Part shown: piece after piece, positions 1 through 9,203 of the stretch
How the letters are laid out: every line of letters starts with the position of its first letter
Numbering within the stretch: the stretch's first letter is position 1
Assembly (NCBI RefSeq): GCF_018035235.1
Contig: NZ_WPCV01000006.1
Location: forward strand, 1 to 64,000
DNA: 64,000 nucleotides
Reading direction: 5' to 3'
Source: Citrobacter sp. On2M
Lineage (GTDB): Bacteria; Pseudomonadota; Gammaproteobacteria; Enterobacterales; Enterobacteriaceae
Notes under the pieces: generated by a model
Databases searched by the model: none
The model's input: the letters and a program-made list of their open reading frames with translations, nothing else
What the model was told of the DNA's origin: nothing
Position numbers and translations under genes: made by a program

Positions 1-5
1 TAAAT

Positions 6-17
6 TGTTAAAGAGCA
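6..17 (-). promoter_or_regulatory. rRNA operon leader boxA antitermination element
   Basis: On the minus strand this reads TGCTCTTTAACA, the boxA sequence of enterobacterial rrn leaders, where the Nus factor antitermination complex assembles on the nascent RNA. A small stem (GCGAC/GTCGC, about 21-45) lies just upstream as a boxB-like hairpin. The 16S gene should begin shortly beyond the left edge, on the minus strand. The rRNA gene itself is not in the window, so its presence is inferred from the leader and promoters. Confidence 0.88.
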
Positions 18-55
18 GTTGCGACGCGCTTTAGCGCTCTGTCGCGAGGTGGCGT

Positions 56-83
56 ATATTACGCTTTCCTCTTTCAGAGTCAA
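56..83 (-). promoter_or_regulatory. rRNA operon P2 promoter
   Basis: Minus-strand -35 TTGACT (78-83) and -10 TAATAT (56-61) are separated by 16 bases and followed by sequence typical of rrn P2 discriminators. It lies between P1 and boxA, the usual rrn arrangement. P2 is the weaker, less strongly regulated rrn promoter in E. coli. Confidence 0.85.
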
Positions 84-164
84 CCCTCATTTTCAGGTTT
101 TTCTCTTCAACCGGACCGGCTGTTTGTGTGAAGTGATTCACATCCGCCGTGTCGATGGAGGCGC

Positions 165-192
165 ATTATAGGGAGTTTCCTGCAGCCCGCAA
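165..192 (-). promoter_or_regulatory. rRNA operon P1 promoter
   Basis: Minus-strand -35 TTGCGG (187-192) and a perfect -10 TATAAT (165-170) are spaced by 16 bases and followed by the GC-rich discriminator GCGCCTCC. The 16-base spacer and GC-rich discriminator are hallmarks of rrn P1, which is controlled by ppGpp/DksA and by Fis at sites further upstream. The AT-rich stretch just upstream (193-225) could be an UP element. Confidence 0.87.
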
Positions 193-481
193 CCCTTAAA
201 TGACAGAAAAATGACTGAGTGCTGCATTCCACAGCAAAACCCCGCTTTATACCCATTTAGACACAGAGTTATCCACAATCGTAAGAAGATTAGCGGCCAC
301 CATCGCTGAAAAGTAGAAAAACAGATAAGGAAATCTCTATTCTCTATATAGAAAGAAATTCGCGCTACGTTATATAAAAGAAGAAAAGTACAGGTAGCCT
401 ATGCCCCATAGCCCTACCACCTTTGAATTACGTACCCCATCAGGCGATAATACCCGTACAAACAGTGATTCCAGGACCGTG
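193..481. promoter_or_regulatory. Intergenic region between divergent rrn operon and dcuS; contains a DnaA box
   Basis: This stretch holds upstream elements of rrn P1 (expected Fis sites and UP element) and the dcuS promoter. A perfect consensus DnaA box, TTATCCACA, lies at 269-277. No credible coding frame is present: the short minus-strand frame at 370-552 overlaps dcuS and has no family resemblance. I could not assign a dcuS promoter with confidence. Confidence 0.55.
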
Positions 482-2113
482 ATGAGACACTCTCTGCAAC
501 GTACTGCTATACGCAAACGCCCGATGAAGCTCGGTACCACCGTGATCCTCATGGTCAGTGCGGTACTCTTCTCTGTGCTGCTTGTCGTTCATCTGATTTA
601 TTTCTCGCAAATAAGTAATATGACGCGCGATGCGCTAGCTGATAAAGCGCTTGCTGTCGCACGAACGCTGGCGAATTCTCCAGAAATCCGTCAGGGGCTA
701 ATGAAGAAGCCCGAAGAAAGTGGCATTCAGGAGATTGCCCAGGCGGTGAATAAGAGCAATGACTTTTTGTTCATTGTAGTCACCGATATGCAGAGCATTC
801 GTTACTCCCATCCCGAAGCGCAACGAATTGGCCAGCCGTTTAAAGGTGATGACATTTTGCTGGCCCTGCAAGGCAAAGAGAATGTGGCTATTAATCGCGG
901 GTTCCTGGCACAAGCCCTGCGTGTTTTCACCCCAATCTATGACGAGCATCACCGACAAATTGGCGTCGTGGCGATCGGTCTTGAGCTAAGCAGAGTTGCT
1001 GAACAGATCAATAACAGTCGCGGTAGCATCATCTGGTCCATCTTATTTGGTGTACTGGTTGGGCTACTCGGCACATGGATATTCGTTAAAGTCCTCAAGC
1101 GCATTCTGTTTGGCCTGGAACCTTATGAAATATCCAATCTGTTCGAACAACGCCAGGCGATGTTGCATTCTATAAAGGAAGGCGTCATTGCCGTTGACGA
1201 ATGCGGTGAGGTAACGCTGATAAACCAAGCGGCGCAGGAGCTACTGGATTACCACAAATCGCAAGACGATGCTCAGCTCTCTACGCTCAGCCACGCGTGG
1301 TCACAGGTGGTCGATTTTTCACAGGTACTACATAATGGTACGCCGCGTCGCGATGAAGAGATCATGGTGAAGGATCGACTACTCTTGATAAACACAGTTC
1401 CGGTGCTCAGCAACGGTAAAATCATCGGGGCCATTTCAACCTTCAGAGACAAAACTGAAGTCCGAAAACTGATGCAGCGTCTGGACGGTATGGTTAACTA
1501 TGCCGACGCACTTCGTGAACGATCCCACGAATTTATGAATAAATTGCACGTGATTCTGGGATTATTGCATCTGAAAAGTTATAAGCAGCTTGAAAATTAT
1601 ATCCTGAAGACCGCGAACAATTATCAAGAAGAGATTGGCTCGCTGTTAGGAAAAATTAAATCCCCGGTGATCGCAGGATTTTTACTCAGTAAGATTAATC
1701 GCACATCTGATTTAGGCCATAGCCTGGTGATCAGCAATGAAAGCCAGTTGCCGGAAAACAGCAACGAAGATCAGGTGGCAGTGCTGATTACCGTTCTGGG
1801 GAATTTAATTGAAAACGCCCTGGAAGCGCTAGGTCAAGAACCTGGGGGCGAGATCAGCGTATCCTTGCATTATCGACACGGCTGGTTGCATTGCGAAGTG
1901 AATGACGATGGTCCGGGGATCGCCCCCGAACACATTGAGCACATCTTTGAGAAGGGCGTTTCGTCAAAAGGAACCGAACGGGGCGTTGGTTTAGCGCTTG
2001 TTAAACAACAGGTTGAAAACGTTGGCGGCAATATTTCCGTCGAGTCTGAACCTGGGATCTTCACCCAATTTTTTGTACAGTTACCGTGGAATGGTGAGAG
2101 GGCCAGCAGATGA
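482..2113 (+). CDS. dcuS: Fumarate/C4-dicarboxylate and citrate sensor histidine kinase DcuS
   Basis: Membrane sensor kinase that detects external fumarate, succinate, malate or citrate and phosphorylates DcuR; in E. coli it also associates with the transporters DctA and DcuB. The start at 482 gives 543 residues, the E. coli length, beginning MRHSLQ; the frame stays open 27 codons further upstream, but that extension has no homology. Visible order: first membrane helix (about 20-42), periplasmic PAS sensor (about 42-180) with the fumarate-binding type sequence YSHPEAQRIGQPF, second helix (about 181-202), cytoplasmic PAS, the phospho-acceptor histidine in RERSHEFMNKLH (about residue 349), and the HATPase_c motifs NLIENALEA and DDGPGIAP. 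It overlaps dcuR by 4 bases (ATGA). Confidence 0.97.
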   Translation: MRHSLQRTAIRKRPMKLGTTVILMVSAVLFSVLLVVHLIYFSQISNMTRDALADKALAVARTLANSPEIRQGLMKKPEESGIQEIAQAVNKSNDFLFIVVTDMQSIRYSHPEAQRIGQPFKGDDILLALQGKENVAINRGFLAQALRVFTPIYDEHHRQIGVVAIGLELSRVAEQINNSRGSIIWSILFGVLVGLLGTWIFVKVLKRILFGLEPYEISNLFEQRQAMLHSIKEGVIAVDECGEVTLINQAAQELLDYHKSQDDAQLSTLSHAWSQVVDFSQVLHNGTPRRDEEIMVKDRLLLINTVPVLSNGKIIGAISTFRDKTEVRKLMQRLDGMVNYADALRERSHEFMNKLHVILGLLHLKSYKQLENYILKTANNYQEEIGSLLGKIKSPVIAGFLLSKINRTSDLGHSLVISNESQLPENSNEDQVAVLITVLGNLIENALEALGQEPGGEISVSLHYRHGWLHCEVNDDGPGIAPEHIEHIFEKGVSSKGTERGVGLALVKQQVENVGGNISVESEPGIFTQFFVQLPWNGERASR

Positions 2114-2829
2114 TCAATGTCTTAATTGTCGATGACGATGCAATGGTAGCGGAATTAAACCGTCGTTATGTTGCACAACTCTCCGGGTTTCATTGCTGCG
2201 GCACAGCCTCCACGCTGGAGAAAGCGAAAGAGATAATCTTTCATAGCGGTAATCATATCGACCTGATTTTGCTTGATATTTATATGCAAAAAGAAAACGG
2301 TCTGGATCTGTTGCCCGTTCTGCACAGCGAAGGTTGCAAGTGTGATGTTATTGTCATCTCTTCCGCCGCTGACGCAACGACTATCAAAGACTCCCTTCAC
2401 TATGGTGTCGTTGACTACCTGATCAAACCTTTTCAGGCATCCCGTTTTGAAGAAGCGCTTACCGGGTGGTTACAAAAGAAAAACGAAATGGAAAAGCATC
2501 AGTACTATGAACAGTCTGAGCTTGACCAGTTGATTCATGGAAGTTCCTCTAATGAGCAGGAAGCGCGGCGCTTACCTAAAGGGTTAACGCCACAAACGTT
2601 ACGCACGCTGTGTCAGTGGATTGATGAGCATCAGGATCAGGAGTTCTCCACCGATGAGCTGGCTAATGAGGTCAATATCTCGCGCGTCTCATGCCGTAAA
2701 TATCTTATCTGGCTCGTCAATTGTCACATATTATTTACCAGCATCCATTATGGCGTAACGGGTAGACCGGTTTATCGTTACCGCGTTCAGGCTGAGCACT
2801 ACTCATTGCTTAAACAATATTGCCAATAA
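2110..2829 (+). CDS. dcuR: C4-dicarboxylate response regulator DcuR
   Basis: Cytoplasmic response regulator of the CitB/DcuR family, phosphorylated by DcuS; it activates dcuB, fumB, frdABCD and dctA in E. coli. The 239-residue product has an N-terminal receiver domain with the acidic pocket VDDD, the phosphorylation site Asp56 in LILLDIY, and the conserved Lys in LIKPF. It ends in a helix-turn-helix domain (about 170-220). The start codon overlaps the dcuS stop, so translation is probably coupled. A 718-base regulatory gap follows before dcuB. Confidence 0.97.
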   Translation: MINVLIVDDDAMVAELNRRYVAQLSGFHCCGTASTLEKAKEIIFHSGNHIDLILLDIYMQKENGLDLLPVLHSEGCKCDVIVISSAADATTIKDSLHYGVVDYLIKPFQASRFEEALTGWLQKKNEMEKHQYYEQSELDQLIHGSSSNEQEARRLPKGLTPQTLRTLCQWIDEHQDQEFSTDELANEVNISRVSCRKYLIWLVNCHILFTSIHYGVTGRPVYRYRVQAEHYSLLKQYCQ

Positions 2830-3547
2830 AAACATATTGGGATTATTTGTTATTTGAAAGTAACAATTATTAAAATAATGAAAAATCCCTATTTTGCTGA
2901 CTCATGCTGCAGAATTATAAATTTGCGTTAGATCAAATGTATTTGTATCCAGCATGTTAAATGTATTATTTTAATATTGATTAACGTCACACTGTTTTTA
3001 ATTTCAAAATCGCTAACAAAAGTTAATTAAGTATTATCTAACTCGCAGAGTGTGTATTTTTACCCATAAAGGATTAGTCTGAAATTAACCAGACATACAA
3101 AATCTAGACTGGTAGCAATGGAGACCATGCTACGTACCATGGACACCGTACATTTTTGTGAGCAAGTAAAAGTATCCGCACGCCAACCTCATTACATCAT
3201 GAAATGGCGCGAGCGTGATCACATAAATAATCTACTCACCCATTTTGTCGGTGGTTCACGTAATAGCGGAAAACGCAAAACAGATAAATTACAGCGTCAA
3301 CCGCAGCTCTCCACACCCAGCCCTGCTTCCCATCGCCTGAGGATACTTTCCTCTGATCAACACCACAGAAAAAAGCCAAATATCACCATAATTTTAAGAA
3401 AACATTCTAGCAAGACATTTGAACATTAATCGCAAATACGGACATATCGAATACTGACCATTTTTTGATGCCTATTCCGGCAAAAAAGAATGTGGCACAG
3501 ATCCATTTTTCAAAAAATTGACTGGGTTTTTCGCGAGGGTAAATAAA
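2830..3547. promoter_or_regulatory. dcuR-dcuB intergenic control region with FNR-like site
   Basis: This 718-base stretch is AT-rich and contains no believable gene. A partial FNR-like sequence, TTGATTAACGTCAC, lies at 2977-2990; its left half matches the consensus and its right half is degenerate. In E. coli the equivalent region carries the FNR, CRP and DcuR sites that make dcuB anaerobically induced and glucose-repressed. A frame at 3118-3429 could encode 103 residues, but its biased Arg/Lys/His/Ser composition and lack of family features argue against it. I see no terminator after dcuR. Confidence 0.5.
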
Positions 3548-4888
3548 ATGTTATTTAGTATACAACTTCTCATAATATTAATATGTTTGTTTTATGGTGC
3601 CAGAAAGGGCGGTATCGCGCTGGGTTTATTAGGCGGTATCGGCCTGGTCATTCTGGTTTTCGTTTTCCATCTTCAGCCGGGTAAACCGCCTGTAGATGTC
3701 ATGCTGGTTATTATTGCCGTGGTCGCCGCATCGGCAACCTTGCAAGCCTCCGGTGGCCTTGACGTTATGCTGCAAATTGCTGAAAAGCTGCTGCGCCGTA
3801 ACCCAAAATACGTTTCCATCGTCGCCCCGTTCGTGACCTGCACCCTGACGATTCTCTGTGGTACAGGCCACGTGGTATACACCATCCTGCCAATCATTTA
3901 TGACGTTGCCATTAAGAACAATATTCGCCCGGAACGTCCGATGGCGGCGAGCTCTATCGGTGCGCAGATGGGGATTATCGCCAGCCCTGTTTCCGTAGCC
4001 GTTGTTTCACTGGTCGCCATGCTGGGTAACGTAACGTTTGAAGGTAAGCATCTCGAATTCCTCGACCTGCTCAGCATCACCATCCCGTCTACCCTGTTGG
4101 GTATCCTGGCGATCGGTATCTTCAGCTGGTTTCGTGGTAAAGATCTGGATAAAGATGAAGAGTTCCAGAAGTTTATTTCCGTACCTGAAAACCACAACTA
4201 CGTTTATGGCGATACCGCCACGCTGTTAGACAAAAAGCTGCCGAAAAGCAACTGGCTGGCCATGTGGATCTTCCTTGCCGCTATCGCCGTTGTTGCCGTG
4301 CTCGGCGCGTTCTCTGAACTGCGTCCTACCTTCAGCGGCAAACCGCTGTCAATGGTACTGGTCATCCAGATGTTCATGCTGCTGACCGGTGCGCTGATTA
4401 TTATCCTGACGAAGACCAATCCCGCTTCAATATCTAAAAACGAAGTCTTCCGTTCCGGTATGATCGCGATTGTGGCGGTGTACGGTATTGCCTGGATGGC
4501 AGAAACCATGTTCGGCGCGCACATGGCAGAAATCGAAGGTGTGCTGGGCAACATGGTGAAAGAGTATCCGTGGGCCTATGCAATTGTTCTGCTGCTGGTA
4601 TCTAAATTTGTAAACTCTCAGGCAGCGGCGCTGGCGGCGATTGTTCCGGTCGCGCTGGCAATTGGGGTCGATCCAGCATACATCGTGGCTTCCGCTCCGG
4701 CATGTTACGGTTACTACATTCTGCCGACTTACCCAAGCGATCTGGCGGCAATTCAGTTTGACCGTTCCGGCACTACCCACATTGGCCGCTTCGTTATCAA
4801 CCACAGTTTCATTCTGCCTGGTTTGATCGGCGTAAGCGTATCCTGTGTCTTTGGTTGGATCTTCGCCGCAATGTACGGTTTCCTGTAA
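3548..4888 (+). CDS. dcuB: Anaerobic C4-dicarboxylate antiporter DcuB
   Basis: Inner-membrane fumarate/succinate antiporter used during fumarate respiration; it also acts as a co-sensor with DcuS in E. coli. The start at 3548 (MLFSIQ) gives 446 residues, identical in length to E. coli DcuB; an in-frame ATG at 3518 would add a ten-residue non-homologous extension. The protein is hydrophobic throughout, with the typical Dcu start [17 protein letters not shown] and the motif [12 protein letters not shown]. fumB follows after 96 bases containing an intercistronic hairpin, which fits the known dcuB-fumB operon for making and importing fumarate under anaerobic conditions. Confidence 0.97.
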   Translation: MLFSIQLLIILICLFYGARKGGIALGLLGGIGLVILVFVFHLQPGKPPVDVMLVIIAVVAASATLQASGGLDVMLQIAEKLLRRNPKYVSIVAPFVTCTLTILCGTGHVVYTILPIIYDVAIKNNIRPERPMAASSIGAQMGIIASPVSVAVVSLVAMLGNVTFEGKHLEFLDLLSITIPSTLLGILAIGIFSWFRGKDLDKDEEFQKFISVPENHNYVYGDTATLLDKKLPKSNWLAMWIFLAAIAVVAVLGAFSELRPTFSGKPLSMVLVIQMFMLLTGALIIILTKTNPASISKNEVFRSGMIAIVAVYGIAWMAETMFGAHMAEIEGVLGNMVKEYPWAYAIVLLLVSKFVNSQAAALAAIVPVALAIGVDPAYIVASAPACYGYYILPTYPSDLAAIQFDRSGTTHIGRFVINHSFILPGLIGVSVSCVFGWIFAAMYGFL

Positions 4889-4897
4889 TTACAGTTC

Positions 4898-4925
4898 GCG
4901 TGCCGTCCGTTTTGGTACGGCACGC
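4898..4925 (+). terminator. Intercistronic hairpin between dcuB and fumB
   Basis: Perfect 9-bp inverted repeat GCGTGCCGT / ACGGCACGC with a 10-base loop and no following T run. It is better read as an mRNA-stabilising or partial-termination hairpin inside the dcuB-fumB operon than as a full terminator. Confidence 0.6.
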
Positions 4926-4984
4926 CACCGTTAAGACGCAGAGAATTTTAAAATTCCTGAGAAAAATGAAAAGGCTGGAAGCAA

Positions 4985-6631
4985 ATGTCAAAAGTTGAAT
5001 TCACTTACCAGGCGGCTTTCCCACTGGGGGAAGACAAAACTGAGTACTACCTGCTGACATCCGATCACGTCAGCGTTGGCGAGTTTGAAGGCGAAACAAT
5101 CCTGAAAGTAGCTCCTGAAGCACTTACGCTACTGGCCCAACAAGCCTTCCACGACGCCTCCTTCATGCTCCGCCCTGAACACCAACAGCAAGTCGCCTCA
5201 ATCCTCCATGATCCCGAAGCCAGCGAAAACGATAAGTATGTCGCGCTGCAGTTCCTGAGAAACTCCGAAATCGCCGCCAAAGGCGTGTTGCCAACCTGCC
5301 AGGACACCGGTACGGCCATTATCATGGGGAAAAAAGGTCAGCGTGTCTGGACCGGTGGCGGCGACGAAGCGGCACTCTCTAAAGGCGTATTTAATACCTA
5401 TATTGAAGATAACCTGCGCTACTCGCAAAACGCGGCGCTGGATATGTACAAAGAAGTGAATACTGGCACCAACCTGCCCGCACAAATCGATCTGTACAGC
5501 GTGGACGGCGACGAATACAAATTCCTGTGCGTAGCCAAAGGCGGCGGTTCAGCGAACAAAACCTATCTGTATCAGGAAACCAAAGCGCTGCTGACTCCCG
5601 GCAAACTGAAAAACTTCCTGGTGGAGAAAATGCGTACGCTGGGTACTGCAGCTTGCCCGCCGTATCATATTGCATTTGTCATTGGCGGCACGTCAGCGGA
5701 AAGCACCCTGAAAACGGTGAAGCTGGCCAGCACACACTACTATGACGCACTGCCAACTGAAGGTAATGCGCACGGCCAGGCGTTCCGCGATCTGCAACTG
5801 GAACAGGAACTGCTGGAAGAAGCGCAGAAACTCGGCCTCGGAGCCCAGTTTGGCGGGAAATACTTCGCGCACGATATCCGCGTGATCCGCCTGCCTCGCC
5901 ACGGCGCGTCCTGCCCGGTTGGTATGGGTGTCTCTTGCTCCGCAGATCGTAACATTAAGGCCAAGATTAACCGCGAAGGGATCTGGATTGAAAAACTGGA
6001 ACACAATCCAGCTCAATACATTCCGGAATCCCTGCGCCAGGCAGGCGAAGGTGAAGTGGTCAAAGTTGACCTCAACCGCCCAATGAAAGAGATCCTTGCC
6101 CAGCTTTCTCAGTACCCGGTTTCTACTCGTCTGTCGCTGAGCGGCACTATCATTGTCGGTCGCGATATCGCCCACGCGAAGCTAAAAGAACGTATTGAGT
6201 CCGGCGAAGGCCTGCCACAGTACGTGAAAGATCACCCGATCTACTATGCGGGTCCGGCCAAAACCCCTGCGGGTTATCCGTCTGGCTCTTTAGGCCCAAC
6301 CACTGCGGGTCGCATGGACTCCTATGTTGACCTGCTGCAGTCCCATGGCGGCAGCATGATCATGTTGGCGAAAGGTAACCGTAGCCAGCAGGTAACTGAC
6401 GCCTGCCACAAACACGGCGGCTTCTACTTAGGCAGCATCGGTGGTCCGGCAGCGGTACTGGCGCAGCAGAGCATTAAGCATCTGGAATGCGTGGAATACC
6501 CGGAGCTGGGTATGGAAGCAATCTGGAAAATCGAAGTAGAAGATTTCCCGGCTTTCATCCTGGTCGATGACAAAGGCAACGATTTCTTCCAGCAAATCGT
6601 CAGCAAACAATGCGCTAACTGCGCGAAGTAA
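4985..6631 (+). CDS. fumB: Anaerobic class I fumarate hydratase FumB
   Basis: Oxygen-sensitive [4Fe-4S] fumarase that converts malate to fumarate under anaerobic conditions, feeding fumarate respiration together with DcuB. The product has 548 residues, the E. coli FumA/FumB length. The N-terminal domain carries the cluster-binding cysteine contexts [11 protein letters not shown] (about residue 105) and [17 protein letters not shown]. The C-terminal domain has the class I signature [17 protein letters not shown]. Assignment to FumB rather than FumA rests on its position directly after dcuB. It is followed by a long inverted repeat. Confidence 0.96.
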   Translation: MSKVEFTYQAAFPLGEDKTEYYLLTSDHVSVGEFEGETILKVAPEALTLLAQQAFHDASFMLRPEHQQQVASILHDPEASENDKYVALQFLRNSEIAAKGVLPTCQDTGTAIIMGKKGQRVWTGGGDEAALSKGVFNTYIEDNLRYSQNAALDMYKEVNTGTNLPAQIDLYSVDGDEYKFLCVAKGGGSANKTYLYQETKALLTPGKLKNFLVEKMRTLGTAACPPYHIAFVIGGTSAESTLKTVKLASTHYYDALPTEGNAHGQAFRDLQLEQELLEEAQKLGLGAQFGGKYFAHDIRVIRLPRHGASCPVGMGVSCSADRNIKAKINREGIWIEKLEHNPAQYIPESLRQAGEGEVVKVDLNRPMKEILAQLSQYPVSTRLSLSGTIIVGRDIAHAKLKERIESGEGLPQYVKDHPIYYAGPAKTPAGYPSGSLGPTTAGRMDSYVDLLQSHGGSMIMLAKGNRSQQVTDACHKHGGFYLGSIGGPAAVLAQQSIKHLECVEYPELGMEAIWKIEVEDFPAFILVDDKGNDFFQQIVSKQCANCAK

Positions 6632-6639
6632 ACCCATTC

Positions 6640-6697
6640 GGCCCGGCACTGGACTGACACCCGTTTTTTGGCGTCAGTCCAGTGATCCCCCCGGGCC
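6640..6697 (+). terminator. Strong hairpin after fumB
   Basis: A perfect 12-bp inverted repeat (6647-6658 and 6673-6684) is extended by an outer GGCCCGG/CCGGGCC pairing. The loop contains TTTTTT, but no T run follows the stem, so this is probably a mixed terminator and mRNA 3'-end-stabilising structure. Confidence 0.6.
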
Positions 6698-6779
6698 TCC
6701 TTTATCCCCCCATTTACTGACCTTGAATTTTTGTTGCGCACAGGGAATAGTGACCTTTTCCATTACTTGTGAATTCGCA

Positions 6780-7397
6780 ATGCTTCGTACCCTGAACGTC
6801 ACAATCTTGCATACTGGCGCGCTGCTGCTGACGCTGATTCTTATCTACACCGGTATCTCAGCCTCGGAGAAGATCACCTGGCTGATGGAAGTCACGCCGG
6901 TCATTATTGTCGTCCCATTATTGCTGGCGACCAAAAAACAGTATCCGCTGACGCCATTGCTCTACACGCTCATTTTTTTGCACGCCATCATTCTGATGGT
7001 CGGCGGTATGTATACCTACGCCAAAGTTCCCGTCGGTTTTCAGGTTCAGGAATGGCTGGATCTCAGTCGTAACCCGTATGACAAGCTGGGTCACTTCTTC
7101 CAGGGGCTGGTACCTGCACTAGCGGCAAGAGAGATTTTAGTGCGCGGTAATCGCGTTCGTGGCCGCAAAATGCTGGCTTTTTTGGTCTGCTGCGTAGCGC
7201 TGGCGATTAGCGCGATGTATGAGCTGATCGAATGGTGGGCGGCACTGGCGATGGGCCAGGGAGCCGATGATTTTCTGGGTACGCAAGGCGACCCGTGGGA
7301 TACCCAGTCGGATATGTTCTGCGCCCTGCTCGGCGCGCTAACGACGGTGCTCGTGCTGGCGGGCTGGCACAACAGACAGTTAAAAATCGCCGGATAG
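6780..7397 (+). CDS. yjdF: Inner-membrane protein YjdF (DUF2238 family)
   Basis: Conserved integral membrane protein of unknown biochemical function, found after fumB in E. coli. The start at 6780 (MLRTLN) gives 205 residues, close to the 209 of E. coli YjdF; the frame is open upstream but the extension overlaps the fumB terminator. I see about five or six membrane segments and the conserved acidic/histidine stretch YDKLGHFFQGL, then SAMYELIEWW and GTQGDPWDTQSD. The ribosome binding site is weak. It converges with the SemiSWEET gene across a short inverted repeat. Confidence 0.88.
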   Translation: MLRTLNVTILHTGALLLTLILIYTGISASEKITWLMEVTPVIIVVPLLLATKKQYPLTPLLYTLIFLHAIILMVGGMYTYAKVPVGFQVQEWLDLSRNPYDKLGHFFQGLVPALAAREILVRGNRVRGRKMLAFLVCCVALAISAMYELIEWWAALAMGQGADDFLGTQGDPWDTQSDMFCALLGALTTVLVLAGWHNRQLKIAG

Positions 7398-7415
7398 CGC
7401 TAACGCTTATCCGGC
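7389..7415. terminator. REP-like inverted repeat between convergent yjdF and SemiSWEET genes
   Basis: GCCGGATA and TATCCGGC, with inner GCG/CGC pairing, form a palindrome overlapping the last codons of yjdF. The sequence resembles a short REP unit and could act as a bidirectional transcript end for the two converging genes. Confidence 0.6.
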
Positions 7416-7423
7416 AATCTGCC

Positions 7424-7678
7424 CTACCCATTACGCGATTTGATAACCAGAATCGGCAAGGCGAACAGCAGCGTCAGAAAGTTCGCCATACTGACGGCGG
7501 TATCGTCAATCAATAACCCATAAACCAGCCACAAAACCAACCCGCACACAAACATCACATACATTAAACCGGAGATACCTTGGGTGTTGCGGGTGGTAAT
7601 GACCTTAATCGCCTGCGGCAAAAAAGAGAGCGTCGTCAGCGTTGCCGCCAGATAGCCAATCCAGGAATGCCATTCCAT
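7424..7678 (-). CDS. SemiSWEET family (PQ-loop) sugar transporter
   Basis: Small membrane protein of 84 residues with three predicted helices, matching the single triple-helix bundle of bacterial SemiSWEETs, which dimerise to form a sugar uniporter. The first helix carries the conserved PQ motif in LSFLPQAIKV, followed by NTQGISGLMYVMF, a hallmark of the family. Its ATG lies two bases after the melB stop codon, so it is almost certainly the third gene of a melA-melB transcript, which suggests a role in moving melibiose or its hydrolysis products. E. coli K-12 has no gene here: melB directly neighbours yjdF. The substrate is not visible in the sequence. Confidence 0.88.
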   Translation of the reverse strand: MEWHSWIGYLAATLTTLSFLPQAIKVITTRNTQGISGLMYVMFVCGLVLWLVYGLLIDDTAVSMANFLTLLFALPILVIKSRNG

Positions 7679-7680
7679 AG

Positions 7681-9111
7681 CTACGCCTTCGCATCGCTGG
7701 CCACTACCACCGGTATCTCCGGGGTATTCGACTGCTTGACGGGCGACGGTACTTTTCGGTATTTATCCAGCAGGTGGATCTGAATCTTACGCAGCATATC
7801 GCCATTTAACCGGTAGTAACGGAAATAGAGCACCAGTGTCACAATGAAGAAGAGCGTCGGCAGCGCGATCATGATGAACTGCATGCCAAGAATGGTCTCA
7901 GCGGATTGCGTTGCATTCGGAACATAACCAATCAATCCCAGCACCACCGCAATAAAGAAAGCAGAAAACGCCGAGCCACCTTTGACCACCATCGTCTGCA
8001 CGGCATAGGCAATACTCTCGCAGCGGACGTTAAACTTATACTCGCCGTAATCTACGGTGTCCGCCACCATAATCACCTGAAGTACCCAGAACAGTGCCGT
8101 ACCAATGTTCAGAAGGATCCCTGCGGTAACAATCAGGAAAGTATTGTGGAATGCCCCCAGTGCCATAATCAGCAATACGCCTGCGCTCAGAACCGGCATA
8201 ACCGAAGCGCCAGCCCACAGTATCCGGCGAGAAAGCGCCTTTGACAGACGGGGAAAGAGAATCAATGTCAGCAAGTTAGCCGCTCCGGCATAGGAGAGGT
8301 AGTATGGGAAAAGGTCAGCATCACCCACCACGTAGGTGAAGTAATAAATCGCAAAACCAGTAATGATATTGGACGCCACGTTGTAAGCCAGCGCCATACC
8401 CAGCAGGCAGGAAAGCTGATCGTTTTTGTAGATAAGCGCAAGGATTGATTTCAGCGTCAGCCGGGTGCTGTCTGCCGTGGCTTCGCTGTCAGAGGAATAC
8501 ACTTCGTGCACATTGCGCAAGGTTACGAGGGTAGAAACAATAAAAAATGCGATCAGCACCAGCGTAAACATCTGAAAACCGAACCCGCGATCCGCGCCGC
8601 CAACATAGTTTACAAAGGGTAGCGTCACGCCCGCGGTGACAAACCCTGCAAGGCTGGCGAAGAAACGAGGGAACGGCACCAGTTGTTCACGCTCGCGTTT
8701 ATCCAGCGTAATCGTGGGGACCAGCGACCAGAATGGAATATCCATAATGGTGTAGGTCATCCCCCACAATATGTACGTCACACAAACAAAAACGATTTGC
8801 GCCGTCCCCTCAAACAGATGTGCGCTAAAAAGCAAAAACAGCACCAACGAGTTCGCCAGCGTACCGAGTAAGATCCAGGGTTTAAATTTTCCCCAACGCG
8901 ACCGGGTGGCATTCACTATCCACCCCATCACCGGATCGTTAAACGCGTTCCATATTTTTGCCACCAGGAACAAAGTTCCGACGACGCCCACCGATAATCC
9001 CACCACGTCGGTGTAGTAATACATCAGGTACATGTACACGATACCGATAGCGAAATCCTTACCAAACGCGCCAAATCCGTAACTGAGTTTTGTAGTCAGA
9101 GAGATGCTCAT
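7681..9111 (-). CDS. melB: Melibiose/cation symporter MelB
   Basis: Inner-membrane melibiose permease of the GPH family within the major facilitator superfamily; it couples galactoside uptake to Na+, Li+ or H+. The product has 476 residues (E. coli 473) with twelve hydrophobic segments. The conserved N-terminal motif with cation-site aspartates is visible in [10 protein letters not shown] and NDPVMGWIV, and the middle loop has [16 protein letters not shown]. It follows melA after 92 bases containing a hairpin and is followed at once by the SemiSWEET gene. Expression should depend on MelR and CRP acting at the melA promoter. Confidence 0.96.
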   Translation of the reverse strand: MSISLTTKLSYGFGAFGKDFAIGIVYMYLMYYYTDVVGLSVGVVGTLFLVAKIWNAFNDPVMGWIVNATRSRWGKFKPWILLGTLANSLVLFLLFSAHLFEGTAQIVFVCVTYILWGMTYTIMDIPFWSLVPTITLDKREREQLVPFPRFFASLAGFVTAGVTLPFVNYVGGADRGFGFQMFTLVLIAFFIVSTLVTLRNVHEVYSSDSEATADSTRLTLKSILALIYKNDQLSCLLGMALAYNVASNIITGFAIYYFTYVVGDADLFPYYLSYAGAANLLTLILFPRLSKALSRRILWAGASVMPVLSAGVLLIMALGAFHNTFLIVTAGILLNIGTALFWVLQVIMVADTVDYGEYKFNVRCESIAYAVQTMVVKGGSAFSAFFIAVVLGLIGYVPNATQSAETILGMQFIMIALPTLFFIVTLVLYFRYYRLNGDMLRKIQIHLLDKYRKVPSPVKQSNTPEIPVVVASDAKA

Positions 9112-9171
9112 AGGGTATCGGGTCGCTGTTACCAGCGCCCGCCTTCTGTAAGAGGAAACGTCAGACGTTAA

Positions 9172-9194
9172 ACGCCGGATACTCTGCCCGGCGT
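9172..9194 (-). other. Intercistronic hairpin between melA and melB
   Basis: ACGCCGG and CCGGCGT arms flank a 9-base loop. No T run follows. Such a structure can lower downstream expression or stabilise the melA message; no function is proven here. Confidence 0.5.
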
Positions 9195-9203
9195 GATTGT
9201 GTG

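Noticed and set aside
3118-3429. Open frame of 103 codons in the dcuR-dcuB spacer
   Set aside because: Its composition is dominated by Arg, Lys, His, Ser and Thr without hydrophobic core or family motif, no ribosome binding site is evident, and it covers a known regulatory region.
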